Positions 22,951-32,169 of a DNA stretch of 64,000 nt are shown one piece after another. The translations under genes were made by a program, and so were the position numbers. This DNA is from Pelobates cultripes (Eukaryota > Chordata > Amphibia > Anura > Pelobatidae): NCBI GenBank assembly GCA_933207985.1, contig OW240912.1:111750147-111814146 (forward strand). Reading direction: 5' to 3'. Below the pieces are notes generated by a model. It was not told where the DNA came from and made no database searches. It was given only the letters and a program-made list of their open reading frames with translations. The first letter of the stretch is position 1. Each line of letters begins with the position of its first letter.

Positions 22951-24000
22951 TGTAGCGGATGGCACCAGGCGACCCTACAAAAATACTGTATAAAGCTGCA
23001 TCCGTGTATCTGCTGTATTTTCTGTGTATTAAAAAGAATTGTATTCCCTTGATTGTTCGGTAGTTTCATTCCCTTAGTTTATTCGAATGAAACTACCGAA
23101 CAACCAGACCTCCCCTGTGTGAAGTGTGTCTTCAATTACCCGTTGCAACATTGTTGCGAACGGGTAATTGAACAGTAAGTAGCCGTCCTTTGTTCTCGGG
23201 GGTGGCCGCCATTCGACAAACGAACACGTGGCGGCGGCCATTTTAAAACTCCCGAACAGCGGTGTTTTGCCGTCGAGTGTCTGGAACTAAAATCGGACAC
23301 TCGAGTAGGCGAACACCGCTGAGACCTCCACAGCCCTGGTCCGTTCGGTTCCAAACTACCGAACGGCCCCTCGTTCGGTAGATAGAGAATACCGAACGAG
23401 GGGATTCAGGCGAACCCTCCCTAGCCTCTATAGCTAGAGGCTTTCGTGTATTTTATTCCCTTATGCCAGGACCGACCGCAAGGCCCATTCACATGGAACC
23501 GAATTCGGCTATCTCAGTTCGTGCGGTCGGTCATTTTATTCCCTCCATACTTTTCCCGAACCCCTGGTCTGATCTGGGTGATTTTTGGATATGTTGTTCA
23601 CCCAGATCAGGGCTACCAGGGGATGTATGATTTAAAGAGGTACCCCTACGTTTAGGGGTACATCCAGAAATGGGGGGAATTGGTGTGCTGGATAAGGGGA
23701 TTATGATGCTGGCTGAGGGGAGGAGATGTGTGGGAGGTTACCAGGACAGGATTGGCTACTGTAATAATTACTGTAAATCCCTCCCTTGCATGGGAGCATG
23801 CTTTATAAGGAGACTGTGATTAAAGGCTTGTCAGTTATGCTCCTGAAACTGTGTGTCGTCCAGTTATTGGGATTGCTGTTGGGATATTGCTGTATTTTAC
23901 CTGCTGGAAACCCTGCCTTTGGATTTACTATTTACTTGTTCCTGAGTCTCACTTGGATTATAAGCGGAGATAACCTGGGTAATATTGCATCTCCGCTACA
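22951..24000 (+). repeat. 5' LTR of the Gmr1-like element
   Basis: Starts TGTAGCGGA and ends TCCGCTACA. It holds a TATA-like TTTATAAGG (23802-23810), a possible ATTAAA polyadenylation signal (23819-23824), CACGTG (23225-23230) and a YY1-like box GCGGCCATTTT (23234-23244). From 23053 to 23661 it is an almost unbroken chain of perfect inverted repeats. Differences from the 3' LTR include the bases at the 'attacccgttgc', 'ggtggccgcc' and 'cctagcctct' positions. Confidence 0.9.
23053..23661 (+). repeat. chain of perfect hairpins in LTR U3
   Basis: Inverted pairs read by eye: 23053-23071/23085-23103 (19 bases); 23131-23144/23159-23172 (14); 23257-23266/23312-23321 (10), enclosing 23273-23281/23296-23304 (9); 23341-23349/23358-23366 (9); 23367-23380/23390-23403 (14); 23424-23430/23435-23441 (7); 23470-23480/23522-23532 (11); 23561-23568/23615-23622 (8), enclosing 23569-23581/23598-23610 (13); 23640-23648/23653-23661 (9). 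Confidence 0.85.
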
Positions 24001-24001
24001 T

Positions 24002-24023
24002 TGGTTGGCAGCGCTGGGATCCA
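24002..24023 (+). promoter_or_regulatory. primer binding site, tRNA-Leu-like
   Basis: Directly after the 5' LTR the sequence TGGTTGGCAGCGCTGGGAT resembles the complement of a tRNA-Leu 3' end (TGGTGGCAGCGGTGGG), with one extra T and one G-to-C change. The match is by eye, so the tRNA identity is tentative. Confidence 0.5.
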
Positions 24024-24057
24024 GACTCACAGAGGAACAAGCCTAAATGGAGTACGG

Positions 24058-27000
24058 ATGGAGATTGATTTTGCCACACTAAAACGCTCCACGCTAAAAG
24101 ACCTTCTGGAGGCAAAGGGTATACAAGCCAGCAATAAGACAAAAGCGGTACTTATCACTGAACTGATGGCGGAGTACCGAATGGAAGGCGATTCGGTTCC
24201 CGAACAGGGGAATTCGGGAGAAACACCGGAACAAAGGGAGTTCCAGAGGCAGGTACAATTTCGGCTGTCTTTCTATGGGGAACACCCTCCAACAGAGATT
24301 GTTTCCAAAACGATAACGGAGGTCCAGGAATTTATACTGAGGAGTCAAACAGCGGCCCCAGAACGCAGCTCTGCAGTAAATATGCCACATGAAGGTAAGC
24401 CGAAAATACCGTACCAGGCTTTTAAAACATATGTGGAGGCAGAGGAAGATATAGACGCTTTCCTGCAAGATTTCGAGAGACTGTGTGCACTGCATAGAAT
24501 CAGCGCAGAGGACTGGGTAACTATTCTGGCAGGGAGGTTAACTGGGAGGGCAGCTGAGGCATACCGGACTGTACCGAATGACGAAATACGGAATTACCAC
24601 AAAGTAAAAGAAATTATATTGGCCAGGTATGCTATAACACCAGAAGCATACCGGCGGAGGTTCAGGGATCTAAAGAAGGTGGAGAAAGACTCACATGCTG
24701 AGTGGGCATGCAGACTACAACGAGCAGTCTTGGGGTGGGTGCAAGCGAGCAAGGCACGGTCTATGGAGGATGTATTGCAAATGGTACTGCTGGAGCAATT
24801 TTATGAAGGAGTAACCAGCGAGGTACAGGAGTGGGTAAGAGACAGAAACCCTACCTCCCTTACCGAAGCAGCCAGGAAGGCAGACGAGTACCTGGATGCA
24901 CGCAGGCAGCAAAAACCTGCAGCTCCAAAAGTACATTTTAAAACCTTTGGGGGAAATAACTACACGCCAGCTCTACCAAGGTCACTGCCACCACCACCAC
25001 CACCCGCTGCACAGCCACGTTTCCGCCAGCCCACGTCGGGCCCTTGCCACCACTGCCAGAAGTGGGGACATTATAAAAGGGAATGCCCCCAGCTGCGGGA
25101 CCGTTCCACCTGGATCCGACCCGGTCCACCACCACCACCGAGAGCCGCCGCAGCCCATCACTACCAGGACATCGTGGCCACACCGTATGGTTCAGCAGTT
25201 CCTATCACCACAGTAGAGCAGTGGGAGGTACTGCACGAGGCAGATCCCGTCCAGGCTAACGCAGACAACCGCCAGCACCACAGGCAGACCGTGTATCTGG
25301 AGGGTAAAGCGGTTCAGGGGCTACGTGACTCAGGAGCCACCATCACCCTGGTAAAAAGTCACCTGGTCTCAGACCAAGCTAAACTTAGTAAGACTGTGGC
25401 CGTCAGGGTAGCCGGGGGAGCAGTATACCGGCTACCCACAGCAAGGGTACATTTGCATTGGGGAGCGGGGGCAGGGCATGTGGAGGTGGGGTTGATGCCG
25501 CAGTTACCGGCGGAGGTTTTATTGGGGAACGATCTGGGGAGGCTCACATCTGCTTTTGAGCCCCAGACACCCACCACAGGAGAAGCTCACCCTGTGGTCA
25601 CTCGACAACAGGCCCGCACCCAGGACTACAACACACTCCCGGAGGTTCAGGTAAGAGATCCTTCCCCTTCCCTTGACTGTGTCCCCTGGGCCCCTCCTAA
25701 CGAATTTGCAGCTGAGGTAGTGACTGACCCCACCTTGCAGGTGTATAGGGACAAGGTGACAGCAGACACGCCTGGGGGGGAGGGCGAAAGGTTTATTTGG
25801 GACAACCAGCTGTTATATCGGGAGACGGATAAGCAGGTATCCGGGTCAGACCCGATTGTGATGAGGCAGTTAGTGGTACCTCAGCGGTACCGGGCGGAGT
25901 TACTACGGATAGCCCATGACATTCCGCTATCTGGACATTTAGGGGTCAGCAGGACCCGATACAGGTTAACCCAAAGTTTCTTTTGGCCGGGAATTAGCCA
26001 GGAGGTGCGCAGGTATTGCAACACGTGCGATACCTGTCAAAGGGTGGGGAAAAGGGGGGACCGGCGCAAGGCCAAGTTACATCCCCTCCCCATAATCGAG
26101 GAACCCTTTAGCAGGGTAGCAGTGGACTTAATAGGACCCCTCAACAAAGCCAGCCCGTCAGGTAAAAGATTTATCCTGACAGTAGTAGATTATGCCACTA
26201 GATATCCAGAGGCGGTGGGCCTGACGAATATACAGGCTGAGACAGTAGCCGAAGCCCTGATGAAGATATTCTCCCGGGTGGGACTCCCCAGGGAGATTGT
26301 CTCCGATCAGGGCACCCAGTTCACCGCCGAAGTCACGCAGCGCCTCTGGAAGTTTTGTGACATTAAGCCGGTCATTAGTTCCCCGTACCACCCCCAGACG
26401 AATGGGCTCTGCGAACGTTTCAACGGTACATTGAAACAAATGCTCCGAACCTTCGCAGAGACCCACAAGGACTGGGAGAAGTTCCTGCCACACCTCCTCT
26501 TTGCTTACCGGGAGGTGCCGCAGGAATCCACTGGGTTCTCCCCATTTGAACTATTGTTTGGCCGCAGGGTACGAGGGCCTTTAGATTTGATCAGAGAGCA
26601 TTGGGAGGGAGAACGGAGCACTGACGGTACCCCCATCATACCCTATGTGTTGGCATTCCGAGACCGCCTTGAGGCCTTAACTCAGACGGTACGCGAGAAT
26701 TTGCAGGCGGCTCAGACACGCCAGCGCACATGGTATGATCGGGGCGCCAGGGACCGTAGCTTTCAGGTTGGGCAGAAGGTGTTAATCTTAAAACCTGTCC
26801 GACACGATAAGCTGCAGGCAGCCTGGCAGGGCCCTTATAAGGTGGTGGAACAACGGTGTGACACCACTTATATAATCGGCTCGTGCGTTGGTACTGGGGG
26901 GCGACGCATGCTCCATGTGAACATGATGAAGCCCTACCAGGAGCGCTCGGAGGAAGTGACCGCTATATGTGCGCCTAACTCCGAGGAGTTTGACAGTTTA

Positions 27001-28461
27001 CCTCTCCCGGATCTGCTGGGAGAGGGTCAGTTATCCGGGGACTTAGGGGAGGTCACCCTGGGGGATCGGTTGAGCCCACAGGAGCGGAGCGAGGTACAAC
27101 AGCTGTTAAGGGAGAAGCAGGATATCTTCTCTAATGTACCTGGTTACACTCCTCTGGCCACTCACCGAGTAGACACCCCAGGGCAACTTCCCATGCGTCA
27201 GACCCCGTACCGCATCCCAGAAGCGGTACGGGCGAACATGCGCAAGGAGATAGATGAGATGCTCCAGCTGGGGGTGATTGAGCCCTCTGACAGCCCCTGG
27301 GCATCTCCGGTAGTACTAGTACCAAAGCGGGACGGCACGACCCGGTTTTGTGTAGACTACCGGAGATTAAATGAGAAGACGGTCTCGGACGCCTATTCTA
27401 TGCCCAGGATAGACGAACTCCTGGATCGGATGGCGAGGGGGCACTATCTCACCACCATTGACTTGTGTAAAGGGTATTGGCAAATACCCTTGGCACAAGA
27501 CGCCATCCCTAAGTCGGCCTTTGTCACCCCATTCGGCTTGTACCAATTTAAGGTCATGCCGTTTGGGATGAAAAACGCCCCGGCTACTTTCCAGCGGATG
27601 GTGGACCGCCTCCTAGATGGGTTTCAGGATTATACCTGCGCATACCTCGACGATATTGCCATTTTCAGCAATACCTGGCAGGAACACCTGACCCATATAG
27701 GAGCGGTCCTAGACAGGATTAGGGCCGCTGGTTTAACGCTGAAACCAGCCAAATGCAGCATAGGAATGGCTGAAGTACAGTACCTAGGTCATCGGGTAGG
27801 ATGCGGCAAGCAAAAGCCGGAACCAGCCAAAGTAGAGGCTGTAGCTCAATGGCCCACCCCTAGGACTAAGACCCAGGTGTTAGCGTTCTTAGGAACGGCC
27901 GGATACTACCGGAAATTTGTCCCGAATTACAGTGCCCTGGCCAAACCTCTCACCGACTTGACCCGTAAAAACCTACCCCGCCAAGTAACCTGGACCCCGG
28001 AGTGTGAACAGGCATTTCAGTTGTTAAAAGATGCATTGACAAATGCCCCTGTCTTGGCAGCTCCCAATCCAACTAAACGTTTTCTTGTCCACACAGACGC
28101 TTCTATGTTTGGATTGGGAGCAGTATTAAGCCAAGTCGGGGCCGATGGCGGAGAACATCCCGTGGCTTACATCAGCCGGAAACTGTTACCTCGAGAAGTA
28201 AGCTACGCCGCCATCGAGAAAGAATGCCTGGCTGTGGTGTGGGCCCTGAAGAAATTACAGCCATATTTGTACGGACAAGCTTTTTCCCTGCTCACGGATC
28301 ACAACCCGTTAGTATGGCTAAACCGGGTGGCTGGGGACAATGCCCGGCTGCTGCGCTGGAGTCTGGCGCTGCAGCCCTTTGACTTTAATATCCAGTACCG
28401 CCCGGGTAAACAGAATGGAAATGCTGATGGGTTGTCTCGACAAACTGACCTAGAGAAATGA
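24058..28461 (+). CDS. Gag-Pol polyprotein of a Gmr1-like Gypsy element (PR-IN-RT-RH order)
   Basis: A single frame of 1467 residues starts at ATG 24058; the frame is open from 24001, but that part overlaps the primer site. Domains by approximate residue: SAP-like helix pair 5-42 ('STLKDLLEAKGIQASNKTKA'); SCAN-like capsid region 125-280 ('SAEDWVTILAGRLTGRAAEA'); CCHC knuckle about 330 ('CHHCQKWGHYKREC'); protease LRDSGA about 422; integrase HHCC 618-660; integrase core with D-D-35-E (VAVDLIGP, VSDQG, LCERF) about 690-787; a GPY module ('WQGPYKVVEQ'); RT with LVPKRDG, TIDLCKGYW and YLDD about 1196; RNase H with HTDAS, EKECLA and LLTDHNP to the C-terminus. All key catalytic residues are present. 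No chromodomain and no env. Gag and Pol are in one frame, so no frameshift signal is needed. Confidence 0.9.
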   Translation: MEIDFATLKRSTLKDLLEAKGIQASNKTKAVLITELMAEYRMEGDSVPEQGNSGETPEQREFQRQVQFRLSFYGEHPPTEIVSKTITEVQEFILRSQTAAPERSSAVNMPHEGKPKIPYQAFKTYVEAEEDIDAFLQDFERLCALHRISAEDWVTILAGRLTGRAAEAYRTVPNDEIRNYHKVKEIILARYAITPEAYRRRFRDLKKVEKDSHAEWACRLQRAVLGWVQASKARSMEDVLQMVLLEQFYEGVTSEVQEWVRDRNPTSLTEAARKADEYLDARRQQKPAAPKVHFKTFGGNNYTPALPRSLPPPPPPAAQPRFRQPTSGPCHHCQKWGHYKRECPQLRDRSTWIRPGPPPPPRAAAAHHYQDIVATPYGSAVPITTVEQWEVLHEADPVQANADNRQHHRQTVYLEGKAVQGLRDSGATITLVKSHLVSDQAKLSKTVAVRVAGGAVYRLPTARVHLHWGAGAGHVEVGLMPQLPAEVLLGNDLGRLTSAFEPQTPTTGEAHPVVTRQQARTQDYNTLPEVQVRDPSPSLDCVPWAPPNEFAAEVVTDPTLQVYRDKVTADTPGGEGERFIWDNQLLYRETDKQVSGSDPIVMRQLVVPQRYRAELLRIAHDIPLSGHLGVSRTRYRLTQSFFWPGISQEVRRYCNTCDTCQRVGKRGDRRKAKLHPLPIIEEPFSRVAVDLIGPLNKASPSGKRFILTVVDYATRYPEAVGLTNIQAETVAEALMKIFSRVGLPREIVSDQGTQFTAEVTQRLWKFCDIKPVISSPYHPQTNGLCERFNGTLKQMLRTFAETHKDWEKFLPHLLFAYREVPQESTGFSPFELLFGRRVRGPLDLIREHWEGERSTDGTPIIPYVLAFRDRLEALTQTVRENLQAAQTRQRTWYDRGARDRSFQVGQKVLILKPVRHDKLQAAWQGPYKVVEQRCDTTYIIGSCVGTGGRRMLHVNMMKPYQERSEEVTAICAPNSEEFDSLPLPDLLGEGQLSGDLGEVTLGDRLSPQERSEVQQLLREKQDIFSNVPGYTPLATHRVDTPGQLPMRQTPYRIPEAVRANMRKEIDEMLQLGVIEPSDSPWASPVVLVPKRDGTTRFCVDYRRLNEKTVSDAYSMPRIDELLDRMARGHYLTTIDLCKGYWQIPLAQDAIPKSAFVTPFGLYQFKVMPFGMKNAPATFQRMVDRLLDGFQDYTCAYLDDIAIFSNTWQEHLTHIGAVLDRIRAAGLTLKPAKCSIGMAEVQYLGHRVGCGKQKPEPAKVEAVAQWPTPRTKTQVLAFLGTAGYYRKFVPNYSALAKPLTDLTRKNLPRQVTWTPECEQAFQLLKDALTNAPVLAAPNPTKRFLVHTDASMFGLGAVLSQVGADGGEHPVAYISRKLLPREVSYAAIEKECLAVVWALKKLQPYLYGQAFSLLTDHNPLVWLNRVAGDNARLLRWSLALQPFDFNIQYRPGKQNGNADGLSRQTDLEK

Positions 28462-28543
28462 TCCGTGAGCCTCCCCGGACATCCCCAAGCCGATCCGTGT
28501 TGGATCAGACTGTGTATGCCGGCTTGTGGGCAAGGGGGAGCAG
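28462..28543 (+). promoter_or_regulatory. 3' linker with polypurine tract
   Basis: The short gap between the Gag-Pol stop and the 3' LTR ends in AAGGGGGAGCAG (28532-28543), the expected plus-strand primer, immediately before TGTAGCGG. Confidence 0.8.
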
Positions 28544-29593
28544 TGTAGCGGATGGCACCAGGCGACCCTACAAAAATACTGTATAAAGCTGCATCCATGT
28601 ATCTGCTGTATTTTCTGTGTATTAAAAAGAATTGTATTCCCTTGATTGTTCGGTAGTTTCATTCCCTTAGTTTATTCGAATGAAACTACCGAACAACCAG
28701 ACCTCCCCTGTGTGAAGTGTGTCTTCAATTACCCCTTGCAACATTGTTGCGAACGGGTAATTGAACAGTAAGTAGCCGTCCTTTGTTCTCGGGGGTGGCC
28801 ACCATTCGACAAACGAACACGTGGCGGCGGCCATTTTAAAACTCCCGAACAGCGGTGTTTTGCCGTCGAGTGTCTGGAACTAAAATCGGACACTCGAGTA
28901 GGCGAACACCGCTGAGACCTCCACAGCCCTGGTCCGTTCGGTTCCAAACTACCGAACGGCCCCTCGTTCGGTAGATAGAGAATACCGAACGAGGGGATTC
29001 AGGCGAACCCTCCCTAGTCTCTATAGCTAGAGGCTTTCGTGTATTTTATTCCCTTATGCCAGGACCGACCGCAAGGCCCATTCACATGGAACCGAATTCG
29101 GCTATCTCAGTTCGTGCGGTCGGTCATTTTATTCCCTCCATACTTTTCCCGAACCCCTGGTCTGATCTGGGTGATTTTTGGATATGTTGTTCACCCAGAT
29201 CAGGGCTACCAGGGGATGTATGATTTAAAGAGGTACCCCTACGTTTAGGGGTACATCCAGAAATGGGGGGAATTGGTGTGCTGGATAAGGGGATTATGAT
29301 GCTGGCTGAGGGGAGGAGATGTGTGGGAGGTTACCAGGACAGGATTGGCTACTGTAATAATTACTGTAAGTTCCTCCCTTGCATGGGAGCATGCTTTATA
29401 AGGAGACTGTGATTAAAGGCTTGTCAGTTATGCTCCTGAAACTGTGTGTCGTCCAGTTATTGGGATTGCTGTTGGGATATTGCTGTATTTTACCTGCTGG
29501 AAACCCTGCCTTTGGATTTACTATTTACTTGTTCCTGAGTCTCACTTGGATTATAAGCGGAGATAACCTGGGTAATATTGCATCTCCGCTACA
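28544..29593 (+). repeat. 3' LTR of the Gmr1-like element
   Basis: 1050 bases, nearly identical to 22951-24000 and with the same hairpin chain. Some LTR differences fall in hairpin arms: one at 'attaccccttgc' weakens the second hairpin and one at 'cctagtctct' weakens the sixth. Confidence 0.9.
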
Positions 29594-29598
29594 AACAG
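29594..29598. repeat. target duplication AACAG, right
   Basis: Matches 22946-22950. Confidence 0.85.
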
Positions 29599-30124
29599 AA
29601 ATACGAATGCAACCAGTTCATATGTATACTTAGTCTGTGTCTCTTGTTCGGGAGTGTGTTTCCACAGAACGCTGCTCTTCTCAAGTGAATCCAGTCGAAC
29701 GTACGAAGAGATGGAAGTCCCAGCGGTGTTCGCGCTGTCAAGTGTCCAATTACAGTTCCATGCACTCGACGACCAAACACAGCTGTATGTGTTCGCGGCT
29801 AAAGATGGCTGCTGCCACGTGTTCGCACATACGAACGACAGCCACCCAGCTAACACTTAGAACACTGCGATTAAACATAAGTCAGGGAAGTTAATGGGCT
29901 GCACACTCCTGTTCTGGGTGGTTCAACTGTTTGGTAACCAAACAGAATAAGTACAATCAGTTTGGTAAGTCCCATATACCGAACCATAACAGGGAAAAGG
30001 CATGAACAAAACCTTTCCACAGTCCCGAACAAAGGTCTAATACATGGGCCATAGTCCTGGGGCAAGAGGCTGGCAAGCAGGCCCCTCCAAGAACCAGTGG
30101 CGAGGTTACTTTTGCCACACACTC

Positions 30125-30198
30125 TTTGAAAGATATGGTTGAGAAAAGTGGGTTGATCTAAGTATGGTCCATATATATTGGTGCATTATTGATATGGC
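30125..30198 (-). pseudogene. L1 ORF2 endonuclease fragment between two insertions
   Basis: A short remnant continuing the endonuclease between the solo LTR and the 1.5 kb retroposon ('LDQPTFLNHIFQRVC' in one minus frame). It is identified mainly by position and by joining cleanly to both neighbours. Confidence 0.6.
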
Positions 30199-30224
30199 AT
30201 TGTAGTATAAAATCTGTCATTTTT

Positions 30225-31751
30225 TTTTTGTCATTCTTTATTTTATTTTGTAAAGTTGACAGTGAATTAACAGTAAATAAACATAACTGCGGTGAAAACA
30301 GGTCAGATAGAAAGGTAGATAGATGCTCCCAGGGACCTAGCTCCCGCTTCCCCCAGCACTGCCTATTATTGTAGTAGGGGTAGGGCGCGTATCTGCTACT
30401 CTACGTCCTCGCCAGATCTGAGCCCCTAGAGCCATCTAGTGGTGACGTGGCCCATCAACCTCCCCCGGCCAGGGAATAACGTCTACCATGTGCAGCCCAA
30501 TGAAATTTGTCATAAGGTATAGCTTCATGCCTGAGGGGTATGCGGGTGGGTGTCAGCGCTCTGGCTTAATTAGGTCGTGTGTAGGGAAGGTGGGTGCCTT
30601 GATTCCTTCTACTTATCAACGTGGTACCGTGCTGGTCCCCACTCCCCTCAACCCCCACTCCCCCCCCCATGATCCAGGTTGATGAGTCGTCATTTAGACG
30701 ATGAGCGAGTTGCGGGAGCGGAGGTCTTAGTTTGCAGTGTATCCCTAGTGCCCCCGTCTCAATTTGACAGCCTGTTATATTGCCCCGCCATGGAGTCAAT
30801 TTGTGGTTCCGCTCCGTTCAATTCGTATGCCAGCATGTGAACACTCCCGACTACAACCCTAGTTGCCCCATTCTAGGCCTGTTGCGGGCCCGCGCCGTCA
30901 GAGTCAGGTAGGTTTGGTCACGTCTTGTATCCATGACATTTACGTGTGTGCCTGGGTGCTTGTTATGTGTGGGCTCTAATCTAATCATGCAGTTCCGTCC
31001 TGTGCGTCTGGGTGGGTGTTCCCATGCCCGCAGCTCAGGGCCAGGTGGCTTAACGGTCAGGGCGTCTAATGTCGGGCAACCCTGATGGAATGCGGGTGCG
31101 TTAGACAGTGTACTTATGTGTCGTCTGTCGATTCCCACCCCGTGAGGGGGGGAGTGGGAAACGGGAAGTGTGGTTGCCCCAACCCATAGCTTGTTTGTGT
31201 CCCCAGCCAGTCCAGTGTGTAGGCCCGCCTGTGACCATCCAGCACCCCGTCCCTAGTTGCCCTACACTATACCAACAGTGGTCCTACTCCAACCGGGCCA
31301 AGCGTGTTTGTTCTCGCCTGGTGCCCAAGACACTCACGTGTGTGCTGTCTGTGTGTTGGCTCCGGCCTAACTGTGTAGTTCTGTCTGTCCGTACCTGGGG
31401 GGGCGGTCAAGTGCCCTTATCTCCGGGCCTAGTGGCTGTGGTATAAGGATATCTAAGGTCAGGTGCCTAAGCTGTATTATCCGTCCGCCCGCCTGAGTGA
31501 GTGTTTAGGGCAGTGCTCCCAGGTGTTGTCCGTCGGCACACACCCTGCAGGGGGGGTAAAGGGAACAGGAAGATAAATGGGGGGGAGGTAGTCAAGGGGA
31601 GAGGCTCCGCGCCGCCGCACGCCCGGCCGATCCTACTCTGTCTGTTGTCCGAGCCCCGTCCGGGCCCGCCCCCGCCCAGCCACGTACAAGATCCATGGCG
31701 TCCACATGCTGGTGCAGCGGTCTTTTGTGCCTCTTAGTTCAGCCGTCAAGG
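30225..31751 (-). mobile_element. 1.5 kb retroposon with 26-base target duplication
   Basis: The sequence at 30199-30224 (ending 'aaaatctgtcattttt') is repeated at 31752-31777. Inside the left border is a T-rich run (30221-30256), i.e. a poly(A)-like tail on the minus strand. The body is GC-rich with no convincing coding frame, like a LINE 3' untranslated region or a 5'-truncated LINE. The long duplication and tail indicate target-primed insertion into the older L1. Confidence 0.75.
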
Positions 31752-31777
31752 ATTGTAGTATAAAATCTGTCATTTTT

Positions 31778-31971
31778 ATCTACATGCTTAGATACCAGCG
31801 AGAAAGCTATGTATATAGAGACTCCTCTCTTCTTTTTTGAGAAGCAAGAGTGGAAATCTACTGGAAATTAGTTTCTTGGAAAAATATAATTTGGGCTTGG
31901 GATTGCTTAGCTTTCTTTAAAGCAAGCCTCCGTTTATGTGGAGGATTGAGCCCACCGGTGACAGCCAACAT
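31778..31971 (-). pseudogene. L1 ORF2 N-terminus (endonuclease start)
   Basis: Starts at the ATG complementary to 31969-31971. It reads 'VTGGLNPPHKRRLALKKAKQ' and 'QIIFFQETNF', the first endonuclease motifs of L1 ORF2, where the E of QET is a catalytic metal ligand. It is cut by the retroposon at 31752. Confidence 0.75.
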
Positions 31972-32169
31972 ATTATGGGGAAGTGAACTGGGTCCTGAAG
32001 AGTCCCTCTGAGTAGTTTATGTCGGGCTAATGAACCTGCCCAAAAAACATAGGAAGGGAAGAGAGGAGAGACAACAGAGTACAATTCACAGAATAATATA
32101 TCAGCACTGATACCTTTCCAGGGAAAATATGAAGACTGTCATACCGCATCCTAAAGACATTGATTAACC

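Larger units (their letters stand above)
22951..29593 (+). mobile_element. Gmr1-like Ty3/Gypsy retrotransposon, structurally intact and young
   Basis: Two 1050-base LTRs (22951-24000, 28544-29593) begin TGTAGCGGA and end TCCGCTACA. They are flanked by the 5-base target duplication AACAG (22946-22950 and 29594-29598). By eye the LTRs differ at only about half a dozen positions. A primer binding site follows the first LTR and a purine tract precedes the second. One uninterrupted frame encodes Gag, protease, integrase, RT and RNase H in that order. Integrase before RT is the Gmr1-like arrangement reported for deuterostome Gypsy elements, unlike the usual Ty3 order. The element could still be mobile. 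Confidence 0.9.
22175..30119 (-). mobile_element. solo LTR (about 1.3 kb) split by the Gmr1-like element
   Basis: The outer ends are TGTGATGG at 22175 and TTGCCACA at 30119, bordered by 5-base duplications CACTC (22170-22174 and 30120-30124). Without the inner element it is about 1.3 kb, with no coding region. It is related to the inner LTR but inverted: its minus strand carries 'gatctgggtgatttttggat', a 'catataagg' TATA box, and CACGTGGCAGCAGCCATCTTT matching the inner CACGTGGCGGCGGCCATTTT. It is therefore an older LTR of a related family in the minus orientation. Confidence 0.8.
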
